Positions 1 through 7,143 of a DNA stretch of 55,443 nt are shown here, piece by piece. The position numbers and the translations under genes are program-made. Within the stretch, counting starts at the first letter, position 1; every line of letters begins with the position of its first letter. Under the pieces are notes generated by a model that was not told the origin of the DNA, made no database searches, and worked only from the letters and a program-made list of their open reading frames with translations. Source of the stretch: Gemmatimonadota bacterium (lineage in GTDB: Bacteria > Gemmatimonadota > Gemmatimonadetes > Longimicrobiales > Gaopeijiaceae); assembly GCA_022340755.1 (NCBI GenBank), contig JAJDNI010000295.1:1-55443 (forward strand), given 5' to 3'.

Positions 1-67
1 TCTGCTGGATGTCGGGATCACGCCCCACGTTGCCCACGAGGATGATCTTGTTCACGGAACGGCTCAT
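1..67 (-). CDS. ssb: Single-stranded DNA-binding protein, N-terminal fragment
   Basis: Partial gene: only the first 22 codons lie in the window and the rest runs off the left edge. They read MSRSVNKIILVGNVGRDPDI, the standard opening of bacterial SSB (OB-fold strand 1). SSB coats single-stranded DNA in replication, repair and recombination. The ATG at 67 is supported by a strong AAGGAGG Shine-Dalgarno just upstream (about 74-80). It lies downstream of polA on the same strand, but the 318-nt gap and the hairpin element between them argue for separate transcription. Confidence 0.87.
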   Translation of the reverse strand, partial: MSRSVNKIILVGNVGRDPDIQQ

Positions 68-222
68 CGGTGCCTCCTTCGGATGGTGTCGCTTCGCCGG
101 CTTCGCGCCGGCCGGTCACGCACCTACGATGAGCCGTGCTCCGGGGCGACCCCATGCCTGTTCCGGCCTACCGACTCCCGTGGCTCTTCCAAGGCGGGGT
201 GCCCCCATTCCCCAGCGACCTG

Positions 223-389
223 CTAGTGCTGTGTGGCAGAAGTCCGTTGAGCACCGAGGGTGCCGAAGCGCCGCCGGGACGAGGCGCACCGACGAAGGAA
301 TAGCAGCGCTATTTCGAGGAGGTGCAACGAAGTGTCCGGAGGATGCAGCGGCGCCCGAATGCCAACAGACTTCTGCCACACAGCACTAG
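223..389. mobile_element. MITE-like element with 27-bp terminal inverted repeats
   Basis: The 27 nt at 223-249 and those at 363-389 are inverted copies with one mismatch. The ends read CTAGTGCTGTGTGGCAGAAG inward. Inner parts also pair imperfectly, down to a small AATAGC/GCTATT hairpin at about 299-313, so the whole 167 bp could fold as one long stem. The outer TA inside CTAG at each end could be a TA target duplication, as made by IS630/Tc1-mariner transposases, but this is inference. There is no transposase ORF and I noticed no second copy in the window. The right end overlaps the polA stop codon. It may instead be a terminator or a structured RNA. The rest of the gene-free stretch 68-385 shows nothing else beyond the ssb leader. 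Confidence 0.55.
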
Positions 390-3277
390 GCCTTGCACTC
401 GTACCAATTCGGGCCCACCCCGGCCTCCGCCACGAGCGGCACGCGCAGCTCCATGGCGCTTTCCATGCGGGACACGACGAGCTGCCTCACCTCGTCCACC
501 GCATCCTCGGGGACCTCCAAGAGCAACTCGTCATGCACCTGCAGCAGGAGGCGGGCCCCCGTGTCCAGCTCGTCCAGAGCCGCCTGAACGTCGATCATGG
601 CCCGCTTGATCATGTCCGCCGCGGTGCCCTGAATGGGCGTGTTCTGCGCCACGCGCTCGCCGAACTGCCGGATATTCCAGTTGCGTGACGTCAGCTCCGG
701 CACGTAGCGGCGCCGCCCCAGCAGCGTCTCGACATACCCTTGCTTGCGTGCCTTTTCGACCTGCTCGTCCAGAAACGATCGGACACCGGCGAAGCGCTCG
801 AAGTAGGTGTCGATGAAGCGTCGTGCCTCGTCCCTGCCGATGCCGAGTTGGCGCGCCAGTGAGAACGCTCCCTGACCATACAGGGTGGCGAAGTTCACGG
901 TTTTCGCCTGACCGCGCATCTGCGGTGTCACCTCGTCTACCGACACGTCGAAGATCACCGAGGCGGTCTGCCGGTGCACGTCGACCCCCTTCCTGAACGC
1001 ATCGACAAACGCGGGGTCTCCCGAGAAGTGCGCCAGGATGCGCAGCTCGATCTGGGAGTAGTCGACTCCGAGGAAGACGGCGCCCGGCGCGGCGACGAAG
1101 CCCTTTCGGATCTCGCGACCCAGGGGTGTGCGGATGGGGATATTCTGCAGATTGGGATCGCTGGAGGACAGCCGGCCGGTGGCCGCCACCGTCTGATTGA
1201 AGCTGGTGTGGATGCGGCCCGTGCGAGGGTTGACCAGCTGGGGCAGGGCATCGACGTACGTGCTGCGGAGCTTCTCCAGCTCGCGGTACTCCATGAGCAA
1301 CCGCGGTACCTCATGGCCTTGGGATGCCAGCTCTTCCAGCACCGACGCGTCCGTGGAAGGCCCTGTCTTCGTCTTCTTCAGGACGGGCAGCTCCAGCTTC
1401 TCGAAGAGGATCTGCCGGAGTTGGGGCGTGGAGTTCAGGTTGAACTCCACGCCCGCGATCTTGTAGATGTCCTCCTGGATCAGGTCGAGCTCCCGCTTGA
1501 GCCGTCCCCGCATCTCCGAGAAGAAATCCTGATCGATGGCGATGCCCGCCAGCTCCATGCGGGTAAGGACGGCGATGAGAGGCATCTCCAGATCGGAGAG
1601 CAGGCTCGAGAGTCCGGCCTCGGCGAGCTCCGGCTCGAAGCGTTCGGCCAAGTGAAGTGCGGCAAGTACCGCGTGGCAGAGGTAGTCTCGAGCGCGCTCC
1701 AGGGGCGCGTCAGCGAAGGCAACCTTGTCGCGGCCGGACCCCACGGCGTCGGTGATGCTCGCCGCCGTGCGGCCCAGCTGCTCGAGGGACAGAAAGCCGA
1801 GGTCGTGGGCCCTCCGGCCGGGGTCCAGCACGTAGCTGGCCACCATGGTGTCCAACGACGCCCCTCCGAGGGCCACACCGGCCCGGGAAAGCACCAGGGA
1901 CGTGCGCTTCAGATCGTGTCCGATCTTCCGCACCCTTCCGTCTTCCAGCAACTGCCGGAGCGCGGCCATGCGCTCGTGGCTCAGGGGCGGGAGATTCTTT
2001 ACCTCTCCCTCGCTCTCCCCCTCGAAGGTGAGCGTGAAGGGCGTCCGATGCCCGAAGGGCAGATACCATGCGACGTCGGGGGTCACGGCCAGCGCGAGGC
2101 TGACGACGTCGCCTCGCAGGGGATCCGTTTCCGAGGCTTCTGCCGCCAATGCCAGCCGTCCGGCTTCTCGGGCTCGCCGCACGATAGCTTCCACCGCCGC
2201 GAGATCGTCCACTACCTCGGAGGTCGGGCCACCGTCCGTCGCGTTCTCGGGGCCTCCCGCCTCAGCTTCGCGTCCCGCCGCCGACGCTTCCCCGGGTGTC
2301 GTCCCACCCCCTGCACGCTGCGCCTCGGCCAGCTCCGTGTACTGCTCCACGAGGCGCCTGAAGCCCAGATCCACGAAGATCTGGCGGAGACGCTCGGCAT
2401 CCGGTGCGTGCACCCGGAAGCTGTCCAGATCCAGGTCGACGGGGAGGTCCGTCATGATGGTCACGAGCCTCCGGGACAGACGCACGTTCTCGGCGTTTTC
2501 CTCCAGCGATCTCTTGGCACGCGCTGGGGTGACCTCGGCGGTGTGGTCCAGCAGCGCTTCCAACGAGCCGAACTCCTTGAGGAGCTTCACGGCTGTTTTG
2601 GGTCCGATCCCCGGCGCTCCCGGCACGTTGTCCGAAGAGTCGCCCACCAGGGCCAGGTAGTCCGCCACCTGGGAGGGTGGAATGCCGAACTTGTCTGACG
2701 CGTTGTCCTCGGTGACCCACTCGGCGGCCACGCCGGTGGGTCCGCCCCGGCCCGGGTTCATGAGGTGGATCCCCGGCCCGACCAGCTGATAGAAGTCCTT
2801 GTCACCCGAGACGATGACCGCTTCGAGCCCGGCCCCTCTGGCCTTCACGGCCAGCGTACCGATGACGTCGTCGGCTTCGTAGCCGTCCAGCTCCACCACG
2901 GTGTCGTGGTAGCCCTCCACGATGTCCCGCACCCGGCCGATGCTGGCCCGAAGGTCGTCCGGCATCTTCTCGCGGGTGGCCTTGTATTCGGGGTACATCT
3001 CCTCGCGGAACGAATCGCCGGCGTCGAAGACGACTGCGAGGTATTCGGGCGCAAGCTTGTCCCGGATATCCAGAAGGAAATTCGTGAATCCGAATGGCGC
3101 AGAAGTGTTCTCACCCCGCGAGTTGGTCAATGGCCTGCTGATGAACGCGAAGTACGACCGGTAGATGAGGGCGTACGCATCCACCAGGAAGATGCGATGC
3201 GCGGTCTTCGGTGGGATCTCCAAGGAACCCGGGGGTGCGGGGCGCGAGTCGCCGCCGGACGCCGCCCGACGGCCCAA
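386..3277 (-). CDS. polA: DNA polymerase I (5' nuclease + polymerase; proofreading site degenerate)
   Basis: 963 aa, normal length for Pol I. Residues about 28-310 are the 5'-3' nuclease (FLVDAYALIYRSYFAF, DGYEADDVIG, VSGDKDFYQLV, GIGPKTA). Residues 355-550 are the 3'-5' exonuclease fold and 560-963 the polymerase. Polymerase motif A is VDYSQIELRILAH (D739), motif B RGQAKTVNFATLYG (R788, K792, F796, Y800) and motif C QVHDELLLEV (H915, D916, E917). In the exonuclease domain, by-eye alignment to E. coli gives D355 to A381, E357 retained as E383, D424 to T459 and D501 to A536, so proofreading should be absent, as in Taq Pol I. It fills gaps and removes primers in replication and repair. The TAG stop lies inside the right arm of the 223-389 element. 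Confidence 0.96.
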   Translation of the reverse strand: MGRRAASGGDSRPAPPGSLEIPPKTAHRIFLVDAYALIYRSYFAFISRPLTNSRGENTSAPFGFTNFLLDIRDKLAPEYLAVVFDAGDSFREEMYPEYKATREKMPDDLRASIGRVRDIVEGYHDTVVELDGYEADDVIGTLAVKARGAGLEAVIVSGDKDFYQLVGPGIHLMNPGRGGPTGVAAEWVTEDNASDKFGIPPSQVADYLALVGDSSDNVPGAPGIGPKTAVKLLKEFGSLEALLDHTAEVTPARAKRSLEENAENVRLSRRLVTIMTDLPVDLDLDSFRVHAPDAERLRQIFVDLGFRRLVEQYTELAEAQRAGGGTTPGEASAAGREAEAGGPENATDGGPTSEVVDDLAAVEAIVRRAREAGRLALAAEASETDPLRGDVVSLALAVTPDVAWYLPFGHRTPFTLTFEGESEGEVKNLPPLSHERMAALRQLLEDGRVRKIGHDLKRTSLVLSRAGVALGGASLDTMVASYVLDPGRRAHDLGFLSLEQLGRTAASITDAVGSGRDKVAFADAPLERARDYLCHAVLAALHLAERFEPELAEAGLSSLLSDLEMPLIAVLTRMELAGIAIDQDFFSEMRGRLKRELDLIQEDIYKIAGVEFNLNSTPQLRQILFEKLELPVLKKTKTGPSTDASVLEELASQGHEVPRLLMEYRELEKLRSTYVDALPQLVNPRTGRIHTSFNQTVAATGRLSSSDPNLQNIPIRTPLGREIRKGFVAAPGAVFLGVDYSQIELRILAHFSGDPAFVDAFRKGVDVHRQTASVIFDVSVDEVTPQMRGQAKTVNFATLYGQGAFSLARQLGIGRDEARRFIDTYFERFAGVRSFLDEQVEKARKQGYVETLLGRRRYVPELTSRNWNIRQFGERVAQNTPIQGTAADMIKRAMIDVQAALDELDTGARLLLQVHDELLLEVPEDAVDEVRQLVVSRMESAMELRVPLVAEAGVGPNWYECKA

Positions 3278-3347
3278 TCAAGAGGTGCAAGATAGGGCGG
3301 GCCCCTGGATGAAGCGACGTGTCGGACCCGCCCGGCTCCTGAACGCG

Positions 3348-3386
3348 AAAGGCGCCCCGCCGCCGTTGGTGGCAGCGGAGCGCCCT
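3348..3386 (-). terminator. Probable terminator after the cold-shock gene
   Basis: On the minus strand, downstream of the cold-shock stop codon, GGGCGCTCCGCTGCC pairs imperfectly with GGCGGCGGGGCGCC across a short ACCAA loop. TTTCGCG follows. It separates the cold-shock gene from polA. Confidence 0.5.
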
Positions 3387-3406
3387 GGGATCCGTCGAGC
3401 GGGAAA

Positions 3407-3604
3407 TCAGGCGCGAATCACATTGCTGGCCTGGGGACCCCGGTCGGTGTCACGAACCTCGAACTCCACTTCCTCGCCTTCGCTCAGCGTCCGGAACCCT
3501 TCTCCCGAAATGGCGGAAAAGTGCACGAATACGTCGTCACCCACAGGCAGTTGGATGAACCCGTATCCCTTCGAGTCGTTGAACCATTTCACGGTCCCTT
3601 TCAT
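3407..3604 (-). CDS. Cold-shock domain protein (CspA family)
   Basis: 65 aa, a complete single cold-shock domain (usual length 65-70). RNP1 is KGYGFIQ (about residues 12-18) and RNP2 is DVFVHFSAI (about 24-32). The protein binds single-stranded nucleic acid and acts as an RNA chaperone in the cytoplasm. Start ATG at 3604 follows GGAGGCAAGGC, a good ribosome-binding site. It lies between slt and polA on the same strand, with its own leader hairpin (3633-3654) and a likely terminator, so it is probably transcribed alone. Confidence 0.95.
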   Translation of the reverse strand: MKGTVKWFNDSKGYGFIQLPVGDDVFVHFSAISGEGFRTLSEGEEVEFEVRDTDRGPQASNVIRA

Positions 3605-3632
3605 GCCTTGCCTCCGGCTGAAGCGCCAAGAC

Positions 3633-3654
3633 GGCCGCGCTCGTCCGCGCGGCC
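3633..3654 (-). promoter_or_regulatory. Stem-loop in the cold-shock 5' leader
   Basis: A perfect 8-bp stem, GGCCGCGC/GCGCGGCC, with a 6-nt loop lies about 29 nt upstream of the cold-shock start codon, just before the ribosome-binding site. Cold-shock mRNAs often carry structured leaders that control translation or stability. A regulatory role here is inference from position. Confidence 0.4.
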
Positions 3655-3719
3655 TACCTCCACCTTAGGCCCACGGGCCCGCGGGAGCAAGCGCAATCGC
3701 GGCCGGTAGCACGGCCACC

Positions 3720-6095
3720 TCACTCGTCCCCGTAAAGCGCCTCGTACAGCCCCAGGTTGCGGGTCACGTTCTTCACGTATCCGCGTGTCTCGTCGAAGGG
3801 TATGCGCTCCGTGAAGCGAAGGGGATCCGCGGCCTCCGGATACGAACCCCATCGGTTCGCCCGTGTCGGGCCCGCGTTGTAGGCGACGAGGGTCAGGGGA
3901 AGGTCGCCGTGGTAGCGCTGGCTCATCTCCACGAGGAACGCCGCTCCCAGATGGAGGTTGATTTCCGGAGTCGTGAGCGTCGTCGCCTCGAACCCTTTCG
4001 GGCCGTGGGTGCGCGCGAGCTGGCGGCCCGTGGGGGGGAGGACTTGCATGAGGCCCACGGCGCCCGCACCGCTCACGATGTCGGCTGCGAACGCAGATTC
4101 CTGACGGATGACCGCGGCGAGCATGATAGGGTCGAGGTTCCACTCCCGGGCCTCCCGTCGCACCAGCTCTCGGTACGGGAAGGGATACACCACCTTGAGC
4201 AGCCGGCGGTCCCAGGGATGCCCCTCGCGGCGTATCTCCCAGCCCAGGTTGATGCCCGAGACTGTGCGGCCCCGCTCGATGAGCGCCTCGGCCAGACCGA
4301 GAAGCGTCGCGCTCGACCCCCGTGCCCTGGCGACGAGGCGCGCCTCCTCCGCGTCGGCCCCGCGCTTCAACCCGGCCTCCTGCAGAAGGTCCAGGCGCCG
4401 CAGCCCCCCTATGAGCCACTCCGGCATCACCGCCGGCTCTCCCTCGGGCACGTCCACGTCGTAGGACTCGTGGAATAGGTCGGCACCCACGACCGCATAG
4501 TACGAGACCGGCTCATCCCGACGAATGCGATCCACCAGCCGGCGGGCCGACAGGCTGTCGCCCAACTCCAGATCGAGGCGTGCCGCCCAGTAGGCCGCTT
4601 CAGTCCAACGCCGACCCTCGGGAAAGTCCTTCAGGTACGTCCGGTAGACGTCCGCGGATCGACTGACCAGACCCTTTCCCAACTCCAGCTGCGCGGTGCG
4701 CATGCGCGCCTCACCCGCGCGTGCCTGGCTCGGCGCGTTCTCGATGATGGCGGCGTAGCCCTTCAGAGCCGCGGAGATGTTCCCGGCAGCTTCGTCCTGG
4801 CTGGCCCGATCCCAAAGGACCTCGATGGCCTCCGGGCTGGACGGATACCGATCCAGAAGCCACCTGCGCAGGGTCTTCTCCTGGGCACTCCGACCCTGGC
4901 GCCGGCGCATGTTGGCCCACACGTCCAGGGTCCTGGCTCCGATGCGGGCGTCGCCCGTGGACGCGTACAGGGCCCGGAACTCCTCGAGGGCGTCGTCCTG
5001 GCGGCTCCGCACCGTAGCCATCAGACGCGCTCGTGCGAGTCTCGCCCACTCGGGGAGCCGGACGCCTTTGTGTCTGGACTCGGTCCACGCGCGATCATAC
5101 GCCTTAAGGGCCCGGGCCCCATCCCCCGCACGGTCGAGCATGGGAGCCATCCGGAGGAGCAAGCCACGGTCGTTGCCGGCCATGTCCACGAGGCCCGCCG
5201 CCGCTCTTGCGGCGGACACCCGAGGGGCGGAGTCGACTCCAGCGATCAGCAGCGCACGGGCTTCGCCAGTACGGCCTCCCGCGGCGAGGAGCAGTCCCTC
5301 CTGAACCCGAGCCTCGTGACGCCGGGAGCCGTCTCCGTCCGCCACCTCCTCGAGCGCCACCAACGCGCCGGCCGTGTCCTCGGCAGCAAGTCGCGCCCGC
5401 GGGCGTGCCATCCAGGCCGATCGAGCCGCCTGGTCGTCCGTGACCAGCGACAGGAGCGCCGACACGCGTGCCGTATCACCACCCTCGACAGCGGGGCCCA
5501 GCAGCTCCAGGGCTACCCAACTCCGTGCGGGAGCGGCCTCGGGGGGCAGCCCTTCGAGGGCGGCCACAGCGTCGCCGTCACTCCCTGAACGTGCCAGCGC
5601 CCGCGCATGCCGGACGGCCTCCGCCAGGCGGCGTGGGTCATCGGGAGCCGCATGGTCCAGGTAGGCGCCGTAGGCGTCCGCGGCATCCTGCCATCGCCCT
5701 TGCTCCTCGTCGGCTCTTCCGAGTAGCCGCCACCCCTCGCCACCCTCCTGTGCATCGAGCCAGTGAGCTCCCTCGAGGAGGAGGCGCACCGCTCTCCAGT
5801 CCCTCCAACCGGCCTCGGCCCGGGCGAGGAGGAGCACTTCGGCCGGCGCCCCGTCCTCCGCGCCCGCTTCCCGCAGGATCCTCGTGGCGTGCCAGAAGCG
5901 GCCGACGGCCATCTCGTCCCGGGCGGAGTCCAGCGGACCCGCGGCGCCTCCGCGTCGAGACTCGATGTGCTCGACCCGGGCACCCACGGCTGCGGTGGTG
6001 AGGAGCGCAAAGAGGCCGACGGACACGCGAAGGACGGGGAGCTTCAAGGTCGGGCGGTTGGCTGCGGGGGACAGGTGTATACATATGTTTGCCAC
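3720..6095 (-). CDS. Soluble lytic murein transglycosylase (Slt70-like)
   Basis: 791 aa. A hydrophobic signal segment (about residues 18-40) directs it to the periplasm. A long Ala/Leu/Arg-rich helical part (about 55-620) resembles the superhelical ring of Slt70, with TPR-like repeats such as EGWRLLGRADEEQGRWQDAA. The C-terminal SLT domain (about 645-780) has AVIRQESAF with catalytic Glu666, GAVGLMQVLPPTG and LVAYNAGP. The enzyme cleaves the MurNAc-GlcNAc bond of peptidoglycan with 1,6-anhydro product formation. The start is taken at 6095; a later start inside the N-terminal 16 residues is possible. It stands alone between the ExbB-type gene and the cold-shock gene. Confidence 0.9.
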   Translation of the reverse strand: MANICIHLSPAANRPTLKLPVLRVSVGLFALLTTAAVGARVEHIESRRGGAAGPLDSARDEMAVGRFWHATRILREAGAEDGAPAEVLLLARAEAGWRDWRAVRLLLEGAHWLDAQEGGEGWRLLGRADEEQGRWQDAADAYGAYLDHAAPDDPRRLAEAVRHARALARSGSDGDAVAALEGLPPEAAPARSWVALELLGPAVEGGDTARVSALLSLVTDDQAARSAWMARPRARLAAEDTAGALVALEEVADGDGSRRHEARVQEGLLLAAGGRTGEARALLIAGVDSAPRVSAARAAAGLVDMAGNDRGLLLRMAPMLDRAGDGARALKAYDRAWTESRHKGVRLPEWARLARARLMATVRSRQDDALEEFRALYASTGDARIGARTLDVWANMRRRQGRSAQEKTLRRWLLDRYPSSPEAIEVLWDRASQDEAAGNISAALKGYAAIIENAPSQARAGEARMRTAQLELGKGLVSRSADVYRTYLKDFPEGRRWTEAAYWAARLDLELGDSLSARRLVDRIRRDEPVSYYAVVGADLFHESYDVDVPEGEPAVMPEWLIGGLRRLDLLQEAGLKRGADAEEARLVARARGSSATLLGLAEALIERGRTVSGINLGWEIRREGHPWDRRLLKVVYPFPYRELVRREAREWNLDPIMLAAVIRQESAFAADIVSGAGAVGLMQVLPPTGRQLARTHGPKGFEATTLTTPEINLHLGAAFLVEMSQRYHGDLPLTLVAYNAGPTRANRWGSYPEAADPLRFTERIPFDETRGYVKNVTRNLGLYEALYGDE

Positions 6096-6241
6096 GGAAG
6101 TCCCGCGGCGTCCAGCCTCTTTCTGATCCCCGGGACAACGGCGCAGTCTACACGCCTATCCGTGGGGAGGGCCGGATGCACGAGAGGCCACCTCCCGAGG
6201 GAGGCGGCCTCTGCGTCAAGGCTCTTTGGGCGGGATGTCGG

Positions 6242-6943
6242 TCAGCCCGCCGCCTTGCCCGAGTGGATGGCGTGCAGGACGTCGACCATCTTCTGGGCCG
6301 ACTCCTCCATGTCGATGACCAGGGCGTCGATGCGGGACACGAAGTAGTTGTGCCCGATGGACACCGGGATGGCGATCATCAGACCGAAGGCGGTCGTGAG
6401 GAGCGCCACCTTGATGCCGCCGGCCACCAGAGTGGCCTCCACCTCGCCGGCCGCCTCGATCGACTGGAACGCCAGGATCATCCCGACCACCGTCCCGAGG
6501 AAGCCCAGAAGCGGTGCGATGTTGGTCAGCGTGGCGAGCACCACGAGGCCCTTCTCGAGCTTGCTCATCTCGAGGAGGCCCTGGTTCTCGATGGCCTTCA
6601 TGACGCGGTCGGTGCCCTCCTCGTGCCGCTCGAGGCCGGCATAGAGGATCTTCGCCGCCGGAGCGTTCGTGTCACGAGTGATGTCGAGGGCTTCCTTGAT
6701 CCGCCGCTGGGTGAGGAGCTCGTCGACCTCTTTGAGGATCCGCTTCGTGCGGGCTGCCTTCGCCGTCAGGTCGATGAACTTCCACACGATAACGATGATG
6801 CCGAGGACCGCGCAGAGCGCCAGGGGCCAACGCATCCAGCCGGTGTCCCACCAGAGCTTGTTGAGCTGCTCCTGCCAAGTCAGTTGGGGGGCTTCCACCC
6901 CGGGTAGCTGAAGCAGGACGCCGTAAAGTCGCATCGCCAGCAA
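6242..6943 (-). CDS. MotA/TolQ/ExbB proton-channel family protein
   Basis: 233 aa with three membrane segments: about 37-57, 131-159 and 175-199. The second and third match the TolQ/ExbB core (LATLTNIAPLLGFLGTVVGM; KVALLTTAFGLMIAIPVSIG, with the conserved TM3 Thr). Such subunits form the proton channel that powers TonB-dependent uptake or the Tol system. The SD GGAGG (6949-6953) is 5 nt from a TTG (6943) and 14 nt from an in-frame ATG (6934), so TTG is preferred. An ExbD/TolR gene normally lies next to it. None is present here: the next gene is slt, and nothing coding is seen in 6096-6241. Whether it serves Tol, Ton or another motor cannot be told. Confidence 0.9.
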   Translation of the reverse strand: MLAMRLYGVLLQLPGVEAPQLTWQEQLNKLWWDTGWMRWPLALCAVLGIIVIVWKFIDLTAKAARTKRILKEVDELLTQRRIKEALDITRDTNAPAAKILYAGLERHEEGTDRVMKAIENQGLLEMSKLEKGLVVLATLTNIAPLLGFLGTVVGMILAFQSIEAAGEVEATLVAGGIKVALLTTAFGLMIAIPVSIGHNYFVSRIDALVIDMEESAQKMVDVLHAIHSGKAAG

Positions 6944-7035
6944 GGGGACCTCCAGCCAAGTGTCTGTACGTTTAGTTCAACTTGGGTCCGATCCCCGGTA
7001 CGTCGGGAACAGGGCCGGATTACAAGGAGGGTCGG

Positions 7036-7064
7036 ATTATGGGCACCCCCGGTGGGGGTGTCAA
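7036..7064 (-). promoter_or_regulatory. Sigma70-type promoter with dyad in the spacer, upstream of the ExbB-type gene
   Basis: Minus-strand TTGACA (7059-7064) and CATAAT (7036-7041) are separated by exactly 17 bp, one mismatch from full consensus overall. The spacer contains the inverted repeat CACCCCC-ACC-GGGGGTG, centred between the two hexamers. Such a dyad could be an operator, or the hairpin could also serve as terminator for the upstream peptide-binding protein gene. Transcription would start near 7029 and give a leader of about 85 nt. The leader also contains a weak CCAAGT/ACTTGG repeat (6956-6985). Confidence 0.6.
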
Positions 7065-7143
7065 GGGCACAAGATGGGCCCCCGACGCCCTTCGCAACAG
7101 ATGTTTCGGGGCAACTTCGGCGCTGCCTCCGGAACGGTCTTGC

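Noticed and set aside
9-389. 126-codon plus-strand frame over ssb and the hairpin element
   Set aside because: It is antisense to ssb and reads through both arms of the inverted repeat; composition is not protein-like.
974-2698. 574-codon open frame on the plus strand across polA
   Set aside because: Antisense to an unmistakable polA. Long antisense frames are common at this GC content; the translation is His/Arg/Gln-rich with no domain.
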